From assembly GCA_013112715.1 (NCBI GenBank), contig JABFGB010000021.1:1-64000 (forward strand): a stretch of 64,000 nucleotides of DNA, read 5' to 3'. Both the position numbers and the translations under genes were made by a program. Positions 8,418 through 18,207 of this stretch are shown here, in pieces; positions within the stretch are counted from its first letter, which is position 1, and every line of letters begins with the position of its first letter. A model generated the notes under the pieces. It made no database searches. It was given only the letters and a program-made list of their open reading frames with translations, and was not told where the DNA came from. Origin of the DNA: Chloroflexota bacterium. Its GTDB lineage: Bacteria; Chloroflexota; Anaerolineae; Aggregatilineales; J027.

Positions 8418-9563
8418 ATGTCGGATAACGAACTCGACCCCAACAGCCCACTGCCCGAATTTCAAAATCTCGAAGGCTCGCTGCTCCTCCAAATTTTGAA
8501 TGATGCGGGGGCGCGGCGACTGCTGCGGATGCCTGCCGAAGATTTGGGTATTGCTGACGACATCCCCTATCCGTTTATTGCGATGGTCGGTCAGTTGGAA
8601 ATGCGTTTCGCCTTGATGCTGGCGCTGATTAATCCCTCCGTTGGCGGGGTGCTGCTGATCGGGCCGCGTGGGGTCGGCAAAACGACCTGTGTGCGCAGTC
8701 TGACGGGGATTTTGCCAGAAGTGCTAATTCCCGTAGACAAGGATGGCGTACCAATCTCCGAATCTGACGAGGAAGAGGCCGATGTGCGTTATGAGCGCGT
8801 CAAGCTCATCGAACTCCCCTTGAATGCCCGCTTGGAAGATGTGGTCGGCGGCATTAATGAACGGATCGCCATCCAGCAGCAGCGGGTTCGGTTGGAACGT
8901 GGTATTTTGGCACGGGCCGACCAAAATTTGCTGTATGTGGATGAAGTCAATTTATTGGATGACCAAATTGTGGACGCGATTTTGGATGCCTCGGCGCAGG
9001 GGCATTACACCGTGCGGCGTGGCGCGATGGCGGGAACCTATCGTTCGCGTTTTGTCCTGATTGGCTCGATGAATCCCGAAGAAGGCGATTTGCGCCCCCA
9101 GATTATGGATCGTTTTGGCCTGCGGGTGATTGTACGTGGGTTGGAGCGCAAGGAAGACCGCCTTGAGATATATAAGCGGGTGAGGGCCTATCGAGAAAAT
9201 CCGCGTACCTTTTTACAGGAATGGGCATCGCTGACTTCACAAATCCGTGAGGAAGTGGGCCTAGCGCGGGATTTGTTGAAGGAAACAACCGTCAGCGATG
9301 AAGCCCTTGAATTAGGGATCAAGCTGGTACATCAATTGGGCATTGATTCGACCCGTGCTGAATTTACGATGTTTGAGGCGGCCCGTGCCCATGCCGCCGC
9401 CGATGGACGCGATGTGGCCGACGTGCGGGATTTGCGATTTGTCGCACCACTTGCCCTCCGTCAGCGGCGCAGCGTCTATATGAATGAATTTTTTGACCAT
9501 CAACTCCAAGAAGATGGTCAGATTAACACAGCTTTTGACCAACTGCTGAATGGAAATTCATGA
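8418..9563 (+). CDS. Magnesium chelatase subunit I-like AAA+ ATPase
   Basis: The 381-residue product matches BchI/ChlI architecture: Walker A GPRGVGKTT near residue 81, the insertion loop, Walker B LLYVDEVNLL near 171, sensor 1 IGSMNPEEGDLRPQ, and the arginine finger region QIMDRFGLRV, ending with the helical bundle including REFTMFEAARAHAA-like sequence. In phototrophs this subunit drives Mg2+ insertion into protoporphyrin. No BchD or BchH lies here, so it may instead serve as a MoxR/chelatase-type remodelling ATPase for an unknown client, possibly the membrane protein whose start overlaps its stop (ATGA). The N-terminal 45 residues are an unusual extension. Confidence 0.82.
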   Translation: MSDNELDPNSPLPEFQNLEGSLLLQILNDAGARRLLRMPAEDLGIADDIPYPFIAMVGQLEMRFALMLALINPSVGGVLLIGPRGVGKTTCVRSLTGILPEVLIPVDKDGVPISESDEEEADVRYERVKLIELPLNARLEDVVGGINERIAIQQQRVRLERGILARADQNLLYVDEVNLLDDQIVDAILDASAQGHYTVRRGAMAGTYRSRFVLIGSMNPEEGDLRPQIMDRFGLRVIVRGLERKEDRLEIYKRVRAYRENPRTFLQEWASLTSQIREEVGLARDLLKETTVSDEALELGIKLVHQLGIDSTRAEFTMFEAARAHAAADGRDVADVRDLRFVAPLALRQRRSVYMNEFFDHQLQEDGQINTAFDQLLNGNS

Positions 9564-10237
9564 CCTCTACTCAACGGCCAAAAAATGACTTGGCATGGTT
9601 TGTTTTATGGTGTGCCCTGTTGGGGGTCATTACCTATCATATGGTGTGGCAGACCCACAAAGTTGCCGCGTTTAACAGCAATGCCTTTGATTTAGCCGAA
9701 TGGGTCAGCCTTCATCCAACCGTGCGGGCTGAAAGTCCGGCTTTGTTTACCCCGCTACTGCTGCGCCTGCCCATTATTTTATTGGCAGGGATGGTGGCGG
9801 TAGCATCCAGTGTTTTGCAAGCGGAAAAAGCGAAATGGTTGTGGCGTGGGGTGGCGCTGTTGGTGGTGCTGCGACTCAACCCCCCGACGGATTTCTATCC
9901 TTGGGGCGGCGGCTCACCCAATGACCAGCAGTTAGGCCGATTAAGCGGGTTGGGTTTGGCAGTGGTATTGATGCTGATTATCGGAGGACGCTGGTTGCAA
10001 TACTTTTGGAAACCTGCCACGCTGATACTGCTGATTGCCAGCCTTATCACCGCCCTAGAGGGTTATAACAGAGCGCAAAAGGTTTTGGACAGCATTCAAA
10101 TTGAAACGGGCATCGGGGGCGGTTTGGTGCTATATGTGGCGTTTTTGCTGTTCGCGGGGGTTGCGATTTTGGCAAGTTGGTTGCAATCCCGGAGAAATAA
10201 AAAGAGAGCATATCTTTTCCCGGATACGCCCTCTTGA
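9560..10237 (+). CDS. Multi-pass membrane protein of unknown function
   Basis: The product has 225 residues and about six hydrophobic segments: a first near residues 13-30, a pair around 65-100, two around 130-165 and one near 185-205. Between them is a loop LNPPTDFYPWGGGSPNDQQ. No family is recognised. Its ATG overlaps the stop of the chelatase-like ATPase gene, so the two are probably made together and may work together. The C-terminus is basic (RRNKKR) and cytoplasmic by the positive-inside rule. Confidence 0.7.
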   Translation: MTSTQRPKNDLAWFVLWCALLGVITYHMVWQTHKVAAFNSNAFDLAEWVSLHPTVRAESPALFTPLLLRLPIILLAGMVAVASSVLQAEKAKWLWRGVALLVVLRLNPPTDFYPWGGGSPNDQQLGRLSGLGLAVVLMLIIGGRWLQYFWKPATLILLIASLITALEGYNRAQKVLDSIQIETGIGGGLVLYVAFLLFAGVAILASWLQSRRNKKRAYLFPDTPS

Positions 10238-10263
10238 TTGATGGCTGAGGTTTAAGCCAAACC

Positions 10264-10503
10264 CTATGCACGCATCTTGGTGTCAATATAGGTGATGGCT
10301 TCTTGAACTGTGGTAATTTTTTGGGCTTCCTCGTCAGAAATTTCGCCCCCAAATTCTTCTTCAAAGGCCATAATTAATTCGACCAAATCGAGCGAATCGG
10401 CTTCGAGATCGTCACGGAAGCTGGCAGCGGGGACAACTTTTTCTTCGTCCACACCAAGCAGTTCAGAAATAATTTTCACCACACGTTCCTGAGTATCGGA
10501 CAT
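10264..10503 (-). CDS. acpP: Acyl carrier protein
   Basis: The 79-residue acidic protein is a standard acyl carrier protein. The phosphopantetheine attachment serine lies in [13 protein letters not shown], and the remaining helices ([11 protein letters not shown] at the start, [15 protein letters not shown] after) match the fatty-acid-synthesis ACP. GGAGG stands about 10 bases upstream of ATG 10501-10503. It is transcribed alone, facing away from fni with 139 bases between, and converges with the membrane protein gene. The symbol rests on family likeness; no fab genes are adjacent. Confidence 0.95.
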   Translation of the reverse strand: MSDTQERVVKIISELLGVDEEKVVPAASFRDDLEADSLDLVELIMAFEEEFGGEISDEEAQKITTVQEAITYIDTKMRA

Positions 10504-10642
10504 TGTTGATTTCCTCCAATTAAGGCTGAGATTCCCTTTACGGGGTTAATGGCATCTTGGGTTCGCGCCATTGTACCAACCATGATTATGCTTCACAATA
10601 GAGAACTGTAATTGTAGTCTCCAACCTAAAGGAACACCAGCG

Positions 10643-11722
10643 ATGACAAAAGTTACGGGCGGGGGAACGGAAAACATCACGGAACGCCGTAAAGAAGAGC
10701 ATATTCGCATTAATCTGGAACAAGATGTCCAGTTCCCGCGCTTGACGACTGGCCTTGAGCATTATGCTTTTATGCACGACGCCCTCCCGGAAATTAATCT
10801 GACCGATGTAGATACCAACCTCACGTTTTTTGGCAAAACCCTGAAAACCCCTGTGTTTATTTCTTCCATGACAGGCGGAACGGAAATGGCCCAAAATATT
10901 AATCGCAGTCTGGCCGAAGCCGCCCAGCTACGTGGCATGGCGATGGGCTTGGGGTCACAGCGGGCTGCCATCGAAGACCCCACGTTGGCAATCACCTATC
11001 AAGTACGGAAAATCGCGCCGGATATTTTGCTATTTGCCAACATTGGGGCGGTGCAGTTGAGCTACAAATATGGGGTTGAAGAGTGCCGCCGGGCGGTGGA
11101 TATGGTCGAGGCCGACGCGCTCATTCTGCACCTGAACCCTTTGCAAGAGGCCGTTCAACCGGAAGGCGATCATAATTTTGCAGGCCTACTCAAGCGCATT
11201 GAGGTGGTGTGTGCTCAGGTGGGTGTGCCGGTCATCGCCAAAGAAGTTGGTTGGGGTATCTCCGAAAAAACCGCCCGAAAACTTGCCTCAGCCGGGGTCG
11301 CAGCCATTGATGTCGCGGGGTCGGGTGGCACGTCATGGAGCGAGGTGGAATATCATCGTGCCCCGAATGCCTTTTATGCACGGGTAGCCCGCAGTTTTGC
11401 TGATTGGGGTATCCCCACCGCCGAAAGCATCCAATATACGCAAAAGGGCGCACCCAACATGCCGATTCTTGCGAGTGGTGGTCTGCGCGATGGTATTGAT
11501 ATTGCCAAGTGCATCGCATTGGGAGCGAAAATGGGCGGCATGGCGGGGCCATTCCTCAAAGCCGCTGCTGTTTCAACTGAGGCTGTGTTGGAATTGGAGC
11601 GTGAAATCACCGCCCAGATTCGGATTGCGATGTTTAACACCGGGGCAGCCAATCTAGCCGAATTAGCCCAGACACCACTTTATCGTCGGGAAATAACTAC
11701 CATCCTGCACCAAAATAGATAG
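10643..11722 (+). CDS. fni: Type 2 isopentenyl-diphosphate delta-isomerase (FMN-dependent)
   Basis: The 359-residue protein is a TIM-barrel FMN enzyme that interconverts isopentenyl and dimethylallyl diphosphate. Diagnostic segments are [13 protein letters not shown] at the N-terminus, [42 protein letters not shown] and [12 protein letters not shown], followed by [19 protein letters not shown] for the flavin phosphate. Length matches the family. GGAAC precedes ATG 10643. Its 3' end overlaps the convergent GNAT gene by 26 bases. Confidence 0.95.
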   Translation: MTKVTGGGTENITERRKEEHIRINLEQDVQFPRLTTGLEHYAFMHDALPEINLTDVDTNLTFFGKTLKTPVFISSMTGGTEMAQNINRSLAEAAQLRGMAMGLGSQRAAIEDPTLAITYQVRKIAPDILLFANIGAVQLSYKYGVEECRRAVDMVEADALILHLNPLQEAVQPEGDHNFAGLLKRIEVVCAQVGVPVIAKEVGWGISEKTARKLASAGVAAIDVAGSGGTSWSEVEYHRAPNAFYARVARSFADWGIPTAESIQYTQKGAPNMPILASGGLRDGIDIAKCIALGAKMGGMAGPFLKAAAVSTEAVLELEREITAQIRIAMFNTGAANLAELAQTPLYRREITTILHQNR

Positions 11723-12251
11723 GCGTCTGGATGAAGGTGTCGTATGCTACCTGCGCTTTTTTGGAGAGAAACAACATCATGATATAGCCGTCATCCGTGC
11801 GTGGGTGTTCCGGCTCGCCGAGATGGATGATGGTATTTGGCATATGTTTCCAACCAAACTGCCCATAGAATGGCTCCAACTGAGGGGATGTCCACAAGAT
11901 GGCAAGGTCGGCATGGGGGTCTTGCTGAATATAGCTGGTGGCCGCTTGGACAATTTGTGAGCCATAGCCTTTTTTGCGAAAGGCTGGATAGGTAAAAACG
12001 CTGCTCAACCCATAACATTTATAGTCCTGACCCGCATGGTGAATGGGTTTCCAAACGACTGCCCCGTGTGCGAATAATACATTTTCTTCAGAAATGGTGA
12101 TATGGGTGGAGTGCCATTCGGGTGGCATCATCGCACCATAAAGATCGTATTGAAAAATATCGAACCATGTAATACGGATAAAGGCGTGGGCTTGGTAAGC
12201 AAGCGAGGCGGGTAAATCGTTTAGAGAAGGATAAATAGTCAACTGAGGCAT
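11697..12251 (-). CDS. GNAT-family N-acetyltransferase
   Basis: The 184-residue product carries the GNAT acetyl-CoA signature: a strand [19 protein letters not shown], where RKKGYG is the pyrophosphate-binding Q/R-x-x-G-x-G loop, followed by the alpha-3 helix [11 protein letters not shown] and the late motif [12 protein letters not shown]. The substrate is not predictable. The gene overlaps fni tail-to-tail by 26 bases, which could cause transcriptional interference. Confidence 0.8.
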   Translation of the reverse strand: MPQLTIYPSLNDLPASLAYQAHAFIRITWFDIFQYDLYGAMMPPEWHSTHITISEENVLFAHGAVVWKPIHHAGQDYKCYGLSSVFTYPAFRKKGYGSQIVQAATSYIQQDPHADLAILWTSPQLEPFYGQFGWKHMPNTIIHLGEPEHPRTDDGYIMMLFLSKKAQVAYDTFIQTPIYFGAGW

Positions 12252-12386
12252 AACACGCTCCTTTTGCCTAAATGTTATCAGTATGCAATAAGCGGGGAGC
12301 CATTTTCAGCCGCAACATTGGGCTGTTGAAAGAACCTGCGCTAAACTAAGATGGTTGATGACAACCATTTTTCTAAAGAAAAAAAT

Positions 12387-12422
12387 AAAATCCCATTTGT
12401 CACACGTTGCAATGGGATTTTT
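12387..12422 (-). terminator. Rho-independent terminator after the cytochrome c gene
   Basis: AAAATCCCATT and its complement AATGGGATTTT form an 11-bp stem with a 13-base loop. Read on the minus strand it is followed by a long T-rich tract, so it ends transcription of the diheme cytochrome gene that stops at 12444. Confidence 0.8.
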
Positions 12423-12443
12423 GAATTGATGCTAAAGTCAAAA

Positions 12444-13412
12444 CTACGGTTGTGAACGAATCCACGCAATCAGCGCGTCAATGTCGCTGTCGGTCAGATT
12501 GGCAAAGGCATAGAACGGCATAAAGAAGACAGGTTCACCATTGGGCTTGATGCCATCGTGAATCAGCGTTCGGATTTCCTCGTCTGCCCAATCGCTGAGT
12601 TCCGATTGTGCCAATGATGGGAAAGTGAATTCGCCAAAATCGGTATATTGGGGAATCTCACCCAATGCTGGCCCTTCAGGATTAATCGAGACACCATCTT
12701 CGGCTAAAGAGCCATGACAGCGCAGGCAGGCCGATACATGTGTCGCCAGATAGGTGCCGCGCATAAGGGGGTCACTGAAATCTGGTGTGGGAAATTCGGC
12801 TTCAGGGTCAAATTCTGGCACGGTGCGGATGTCCTCGCGGGTCTTGCCGTCCAATTCGGCTTCGGGGATGGCATTTTCAACGGGTTCAAGTGATCGCAGA
12901 TAGGCGATTACCGCTGCCATATCCTCATCCGACATACCCGCATACAATTCGTAGGGCATGGGTGGCAGCAGTGCCGCACCATCAGGCCGAACCCCATACC
13001 GAATTGCGTTTTCAATCTGCTCATCTGTCCATTCGCCAAGTGTGGTCAGATTGGGTGCATAAACCGTCCCCCACGGCTGATAGGCAAAAGCAAACCCGCC
13101 GGATAAATCAATATTTAGGGGGTCTTCATAGACGGCATTAAAATCGCCGCCTCCGTAATGGCAATCTTGGCACGCACCCGCGACCCGTACCAGATAAGCG
13201 CCGCGTTCCACAATATCTTCGCTGTTGGGGTCTGGCACAGCTGTGTCGCCACTGTCGCCGCCGTCTTCTGGTTCAGGTGTGGCTTCCTCAGTGCCCTCTT
13301 GGGCCAGCGACGGCGTTGATTGATGACCCATCAAAACCGCAATGAGTATGAATGTTACTCCCAAAAACAAAGTTGCTAATCCAATACGTAAAAACTTATT
13401 TGGGTTAGTCAT
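12444..13412 (-). CDS. Membrane-anchored diheme c-type cytochrome
   Basis: The 322-residue product starts with an uncleaved or cleavable hydrophobic segment (residues 10-32) followed by an acidic Pro/Thr-rich linker. Two cytochrome c domains follow, with heme-binding CQDCH near residue 82 and CLRCH near 231. Distal methionine ligands are likely in PPMPYEL and FFMPFYAF. It would carry electrons on the outer face of the membrane. No oxidase or dehydrogenase genes adjoin it. The second domain ends in DIDALIAWIRS, the usual C-terminal helix of this fold. Confidence 0.9.
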   Translation of the reverse strand: MTNPNKFLRIGLATLFLGVTFILIAVLMGHQSTPSLAQEGTEEATPEPEDGGDSGDTAVPDPNSEDIVERGAYLVRVAGACQDCHYGGGDFNAVYEDPLNIDLSGGFAFAYQPWGTVYAPNLTTLGEWTDEQIENAIRYGVRPDGAALLPPMPYELYAGMSDEDMAAVIAYLRSLEPVENAIPEAELDGKTREDIRTVPEFDPEAEFPTPDFSDPLMRGTYLATHVSACLRCHGSLAEDGVSINPEGPALGEIPQYTDFGEFTFPSLAQSELSDWADEEIRTLIHDGIKPNGEPVFFMPFYAFANLTDSDIDALIAWIRSQP

Positions 13413-13552
13413 CTATTCTCTCCCTTATTTACATTCAGACACTACCAAATTGGGTACATTCTCAGAAATTATAGGGAGAGTGGTTTTAAAGTGAAAGCAG
13501 TCCGGTTGAGAAAAAGACGATGATATGTACCTAGCAGTTTTCAAGAGAGCGT

Positions 13553-13558
13553 TATAAT
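13553..13558 (+). promoter_or_regulatory. Predicted -10 element for glpD
   Basis: A perfect TATAAT lies 34 bases before the chosen glpD start. No good -35 is seen at the right distance, so strength depends on an activator or on extended contacts. The call rests on the hexamer and its position. Confidence 0.5.
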
Positions 13559-13586
13559 AAGCCAGATTCAATAAGGAGTGTGTCGT

Positions 13587-15293
13587 GTGCAAGGACAGAT
13601 GAGAACTCGATTAGAAATTATCGAAAAATTCCGTCAACAGCCCGAAGTCCCAGTGTTGATTATTGGTGGCGGGGTCAATGGTATAGGGGTATTTCGAGAT
13701 TTAGCACTGCAAGGGGTCGGGGTACTATTGGTGGATAAGGGCGACTTTTCATCCGGGGCAAGCGCCGGGTCATCGCATATGGCGCATGGCGGCCTGCGCT
13801 ATCTGGAAAATGCTGAGTTCCGGTTGGTCAAAGAGGCACTTACGGAGCGTAATTTGCTGCTGCAAAATGCCCCCCATTATGTCAAACCCTTGCCTACGAC
13901 CATCCCGATTTTTAGCTGGCTCTCTGGCACACTCAATGCCCCCCTAAAATTTTTGCGACTGCGTGATAGGCCGAGTGAGCGCGGTGCATTGATTATAAAA
14001 ATCGGCCTCACGTTTTATGATCTATTCACCCGCAAGCAACAAAGCCTGCCTCGCCACAAATTCTATTCCAAAGCCAAGTCATTAGAGATGCGGCCCAAAT
14101 TAAACCCGGCGATTGTGTTAACTGCACGTTATTATGATGCGTGGATGCCCTATCCCGAACGTATCTGCCTTGAAATGATTTTGGACGCCGAAGCTGCGAA
14201 CCCGGAGGCCCACGCGGTCAATTACCTGCGTTTGGTAGCAGGAAATGGGGAGGTCGTGACGCTAAAAGATGAAATCTCTGGTGAGACCCTTGAGATCAAA
14301 CCCAAAATCGTTATCAATGCGGCTGGCCCTTGGATTGATTTTGCGAATGAGGCTATGCAACATCCCTCCAAATATATTGGCGGGACAAAAGGGTCACATA
14401 TCATCGTAGATCATCCCGAATTACATGCGGCCACGAGGGGACATGAGATGTTTTTTGAAAACAGTGATGGGCGGATTGTGCTGTTTTTCCCCTTTATGGA
14501 TAAAGTGATGGTTGGCACGACGGATATACGGGTTGATGACCCCGAACAAGCCCGCTGCACCGATGAAGAGATTGACTACTTGTTGACTATGGTGCATAAA
14601 GTGTTCCCCGATATACAGGTCACGCGCTCCAATATAGTGTTTTGGTTCACAGGTGTCCGCCCACTGCCATTCAGTGATGCCAGCCGCACTGGACAAATTA
14701 GCCGCGATCATATCACTCATATCACCGAGCCGGATGATAAGATGAAATTCCCGGTCTATTCCTTGGTCGGTGGCAAATGGACAACCTTCCGTGCTTTCAG
14801 TGAACAGACCGCCGATTTGATCTTGGCCCGCTTGAAAAAATCTCGCCAGATACGCACCGATCAACTACCAATTGGCGGTGGCAAACATTATCCTAAAACG
14901 GATGCTGACCGCGAGGCGTGGCTGAATGCGATGCTGCAAAAAGTAAACCTGCCGAAGGAGCGCCTTGACCAATGGCTGGATCGTTATGGCACACGCGCCG
15001 AAGCAATTGCCCACTATGCCGCAGCCGGGTCTGACCAATCCTTAACGCATCATCCTAATTACACTCAGCGCGAAATCCAATTTCTAGCGACCCATGAGAA
15101 GATTGCCCATCTGGATGATTTGCTGCTGCGGCGTTCACTCATCGCTATGCTGGGTCAAACTACCCAACCCCTGCTCGAAGAATTGGCAGGTATCTTGGGC
15201 GATTGTTTGGGGTGGTCGGCTGAAATGAAAACCTCGGAAGTCGAACGTACCGCCCAAATTTTACAAGATAAGCATGGGGTGGTGTTGAAGTAA
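13587..15293 (+). CDS. glpD: Aerobic glycerol-3-phosphate dehydrogenase (FAD)
   Basis: The product, 568 residues from GTG 13587, has the FAD-binding VLIIGGGVNGIGVFRDLALQ, the GASAGSSHMAHGGLRYLE loop typical of GlpD, FTGVRPLPF, and a C-terminal DAO_C helical domain. It oxidises glycerol-3-phosphate to dihydroxyacetone phosphate and passes electrons to quinone at the membrane. GTG 13587 is chosen because AAGGAG (13573-13578) lies 8 bases before it; the frame also offers GTG 13578, which overlaps that site, and ATG 13599. It is a single-gene unit closed by a terminator. Confidence 0.92.
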   Translation: MQGQMRTRLEIIEKFRQQPEVPVLIIGGGVNGIGVFRDLALQGVGVLLVDKGDFSSGASAGSSHMAHGGLRYLENAEFRLVKEALTERNLLLQNAPHYVKPLPTTIPIFSWLSGTLNAPLKFLRLRDRPSERGALIIKIGLTFYDLFTRKQQSLPRHKFYSKAKSLEMRPKLNPAIVLTARYYDAWMPYPERICLEMILDAEAANPEAHAVNYLRLVAGNGEVVTLKDEISGETLEIKPKIVINAAGPWIDFANEAMQHPSKYIGGTKGSHIIVDHPELHAATRGHEMFFENSDGRIVLFFPFMDKVMVGTTDIRVDDPEQARCTDEEIDYLLTMVHKVFPDIQVTRSNIVFWFTGVRPLPFSDASRTGQISRDHITHITEPDDKMKFPVYSLVGGKWTTFRAFSEQTADLILARLKKSRQIRTDQLPIGGGKHYPKTDADREAWLNAMLQKVNLPKERLDQWLDRYGTRAEAIAHYAAAGSDQSLTHHPNYTQREIQFLATHEKIAHLDDLLLRRSLIAMLGQTTQPLLEELAGILGDCLGWSAEMKTSEVERTAQILQDKHGVVLK

Positions 15294-15301
15294 TTAATGA
15301 A

Positions 15302-15334
15302 AAAGGGCGATCTATGATAGACCGCCCTTTATTT
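15302..15334. terminator. Bidirectional terminator between glpD and the BTAD regulator
   Basis: AAAGGGCG (15302-15309) pairs with CGCCCTTT (15323-15330), with further inner pairing TCTA/TAGA. It is A-rich on one side and T-rich on the other, serving the convergent genes at 15293 (plus) and 15354 (minus). Confidence 0.8.
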
Positions 15335-15353
15335 CCTTGAGTAGCTGAGTAAC

Positions 15354-16640
15354 CTAGTTGCTGGTATAGAGTTCCAACATTGCGCGGGTTTCGGTGGAAG
15401 GCGCGATGCCCAATGTGCGCTTCAGGGTAGATTCCAACAGTTTGTATTGGGCCTGCACGTCCTTGATGCGTCCCTGTTCGTGATAGATCGTCATAATATT
15501 GCGATGCACGTCTTCACGATCTGGCTTCTCAGCAACGGCGCGTAGGAAATAACCCAAAGCGCGGTCAAGTTCACCCAAAGCACGGTGCATACGACCGAGA
15601 CCAATTAAGGCTTGGGCGAAGTCGTTGCGTAGTTTTTCGCGTTTTTCAAGCATCCAAGGCATATCGAGACCCTCAAGATAGGGGTGACGATACAGTTGGA
15701 CAGCGCGATACCATTTGGCAGGTGCTACATCGTCCGGGCCAGCAAGGGCTTCTTCGATCTGTTTCTCAAATTCACGTGCATCATACATGATATTGACACG
15801 CGGGGAGGGGACATAGAAGCCGCCACTGTAGGCCGTGATTTCATAACCCAATTTTTCAGAAATCTTGCGCTTGGTGACATGGAAGACGTTAGTTGCTTCT
15901 TTGACACCCAAATGGGGCCAGAAGATGCGGAAGATTTCGTCGCGTGTCACCATATGATGGTCAATAAAATAATATGCCAGATTCCGGGGCAACGATCCAT
16001 CCCAGCTATGTACGGCGCGGCCATCACTCATTAAGCGTGAACTGCCAGAGAGTGAATAGAATTCAATCTGTCCACGTTGGGCGGGTTCTCTAAAAATGCC
16101 GTTTTCCACTGCATTATTTTCCCCGATAGTGGCTGCTAGTCCATTGAGAATTAGATCGTTCCACGGCTGACGAAACATTTCTCTACCGTTAATCAGAATT
16201 CTAGCGTTTTTGGGGAGCTTTTCGGCGAGCACGCGGAAGAAACTATCGAGTTCAGCCGAGTCGCGCGGGATGCGATCCAATTCGTCTATCGCTAGGAAAT
16301 ATTGATCTTTGCGGAGTGACTTGAGATCAGCAGCGAACGCTTCGGCGAGACCCTGCGGTGATTCGTTTTTCTTGAGGGCTGAGGTAGTTTGCGCTCCAAA
16401 ATCAGACGGAAATTGGGCATCATTCACCAAATTCCCCAACATCTTGCGTAAAGTGGTATCTTCTTCACGAAGGGGATAGTAGTAAATTTGACTCTTTGTT
16501 TGTCGCAGAATTAATGCAATAAGGGCGTTTCGTGCGTAATGGCGAGGATACATGACCAAAATGGGTGCATCATGAACGCCAGATTGGATCTCCTTGTACA
16601 TTAAATCTGCTACATTTTCAGTTATGGTCAACTCTGCCAT
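15354..16640 (-). CDS. BTAD-domain transcriptional regulator with degenerate ATPase-like N-terminus
   Basis: The 428-residue protein has three parts. Residues 1-190 look like a STAND/AAA-type ATPase: Walker B-like YFLAIDELDRIP is present, but the place where a P-loop should be reads VMYPRHYARNALI, with no GKS/T. Residues about 215-285 resemble the winged-helix trans_reg_C module of SARP-type regulators (DEIFRIFWPHLG through FYVPSPRV). Residues 290-428 are the BTAD helical repeat domain (LYRHPYLEGLDMPWMLEKRE, then TPR-like GELDRALGYFLRAV). The target is unknown. It converges with glpD and is divergent from the hemW-like gene across a long AT-rich spacer. Confidence 0.8.
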   Translation of the reverse strand: MAELTITENVADLMYKEIQSGVHDAPILVMYPRHYARNALIALILRQTKSQIYYYPLREEDTTLRKMLGNLVNDAQFPSDFGAQTTSALKKNESPQGLAEAFAADLKSLRKDQYFLAIDELDRIPRDSAELDSFFRVLAEKLPKNARILINGREMFRQPWNDLILNGLAATIGENNAVENGIFREPAQRGQIEFYSLSGSSRLMSDGRAVHSWDGSLPRNLAYYFIDHHMVTRDEIFRIFWPHLGVKEATNVFHVTKRKISEKLGYEITAYSGGFYVPSPRVNIMYDAREFEKQIEEALAGPDDVAPAKWYRAVQLYRHPYLEGLDMPWMLEKREKLRNDFAQALIGLGRMHRALGELDRALGYFLRAVAEKPDREDVHRNIMTIYHEQGRIKDVQAQYKLLESTLKRTLGIAPSTETRAMLELYTSN

Positions 16641-17025
16641 ATATAACTCAACTTTCCAGTCTCTCAGGAGTGCTATTGACTAATTAAAGGAACTCATCAA
16701 AACCAAGTCAGTCATACCTCTTGGGTCTACTTGGTGATCTACGGATTTTAAAGATGGCACGTGTAGTCAGAATTTTAGAATAAAGTCATAAATAAATTTA
16801 GTTCATCTCTACCTTTTTGAATTTGTAATTACCCCTTTCCATAAGACTTATTAGGTCTTTATGCTGAAAGTGCAAATTCTTAGATGCTTATTAAAATGAT
16901 ACCTTATTTGAATCACGTCTGCAATCCATAATAGAGTAAACTTGTGTAAGAATTGTGAAAATTTGTAAATTAAACCCTAACAAGAAATAGGATTATTAAC
17001 TATTTCAATGAGTAAAGGAAAAATA
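16641..17025. other. AT-rich divergent intergenic region (385 bp)
   Basis: The spacer between the BTAD regulator (minus) and the hemW-like gene (plus) is much richer in A+T than its surroundings. It encodes no convincing protein or structured RNA. Several -10-like hexamers occur by composition alone, so none is called. It must hold both promoters and is a natural binding site for the regulator itself. Confidence 0.6.
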
Positions 17026-18204
17026 ATGGGCAGGCAGTCTGTATGGTCACTCTATTTGCATATTCCGTTTTGTGCAACCCGTTGTACCTACTGCGCTTTT
17101 AATACCTATACAGATCGTCATGCTCTCTTGGACGATTATGTCAAAGCCATTTGTTCGGAGATTGGATCCCTTAATAACTTTAATCATCGCATCCACACTC
17201 TATATTTTGGTGGTGGGACACCTAGTTTGTTGCGACCTTTTCAATTAGAAGAAATTATATCGCATGTTCTAATAAATTTCACTTATAGCCCAAGTTTGGA
17301 AATCACGCAAGAGTTAAATCCGCGTGATGCCACCGAAGAATATTTACACGCCATACGAAAATATGTCTCACGGATTAGTTTGGGGATGCAGTCAGTAAAC
17401 CCATCCGAACTTCAGATGTTTAGCCGCGACCACGAACATTCGCATGTTGTACAGGCGATGGAATATGCACGGCAGGCGGGCTTTGACAACATCAATCTCG
17501 ACTTGATTTATGGAAATCCGGGGCAGACACTTGATATGTGGCGTGATTCCCTACATGCCGCCCTCGAGCTTGATCCCGACCATCTCTCCATGTATGCGCT
17601 AAGTCTGGAAAACGGCACGGAGCTAAAACGCCGTGTGACCTATAACGAACTCCCCCTGCCCGACCCCGATCTTGCCGCCGACATGTATGAACTCGCCAGT
17701 GAGATGATGGAACAGGCGGGATTTACACAATATGAAATCAGCAACTGGGCCAAACCGGGGAAAGAGTGCTTGCATAATATCCAATATTGGAAAAATCTGC
17801 CTTATTTGGGGATGGGGGCAGGCGCACACGGCTATGCCAATCAGACGCGCACCGTCAACGTAATGAAGCCCGAAATTTACATTGAACGTCTCAAAAATCT
17901 CCCGCCAAACCCCCTGCCCTTTCCGCAGACGCCCGCCACCATGACCGCCGAACCGATTGACCGCCAGACCGATATGTTTGAGACGATTTTTACAGGATTA
18001 CGCCTGCTCAACGAGGGGTTATCGCTGACGGCCTTTGAGGAACGGTATGGCGAAAAATTAGAGGCTAAGTTCGCTGATGAAATTAGGCGGCTTACCCGTA
18101 TGGGTCTGTTATGGCAGGATGGGGATGCACTAAAATTGACTAAAGCGGCCCGTTTGATTAGCAATCGCGTGTTTCAAGAATTCGCTGTTGAGGAAGAAAC
18201 CTAA
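17026..18204 (+). CDS. hemW: HemW-like radical SAM protein (coproporphyrinogen III oxidase-like)
   Basis: The 392-residue protein has the radical SAM cluster motif as CATRCTYC in YLHIPFC..., i.e. C-x3-C-x2-C, followed by YFGGGTPSLL and the C-terminal HemN_C domain (FETIFTGLRLLNEGLS). This cysteine spacing without the extra downstream Cys used by HemN, together with the length, indicates HemW, a heme chaperone, rather than the oxidase HemN. ATG 17026 is chosen over ATG 17008 because AAAGGA (17014-17019) lies 6 bases before it. Its stop is 3 bases before the lipoprotein gene. Confidence 0.85.
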   Translation: MGRQSVWSLYLHIPFCATRCTYCAFNTYTDRHALLDDYVKAICSEIGSLNNFNHRIHTLYFGGGTPSLLRPFQLEEIISHVLINFTYSPSLEITQELNPRDATEEYLHAIRKYVSRISLGMQSVNPSELQMFSRDHEHSHVVQAMEYARQAGFDNINLDLIYGNPGQTLDMWRDSLHAALELDPDHLSMYALSLENGTELKRRVTYNELPLPDPDLAADMYELASEMMEQAGFTQYEISNWAKPGKECLHNIQYWKNLPYLGMGAGAHGYANQTRTVNVMKPEIYIERLKNLPPNPLPFPQTPATMTAEPIDRQTDMFETIFTGLRLLNEGLSLTAFEERYGEKLEAKFADEIRRLTRMGLLWQDGDALKLTKAARLISNRVFQEFAVEEET

Positions 18205-18207
18205 CCT

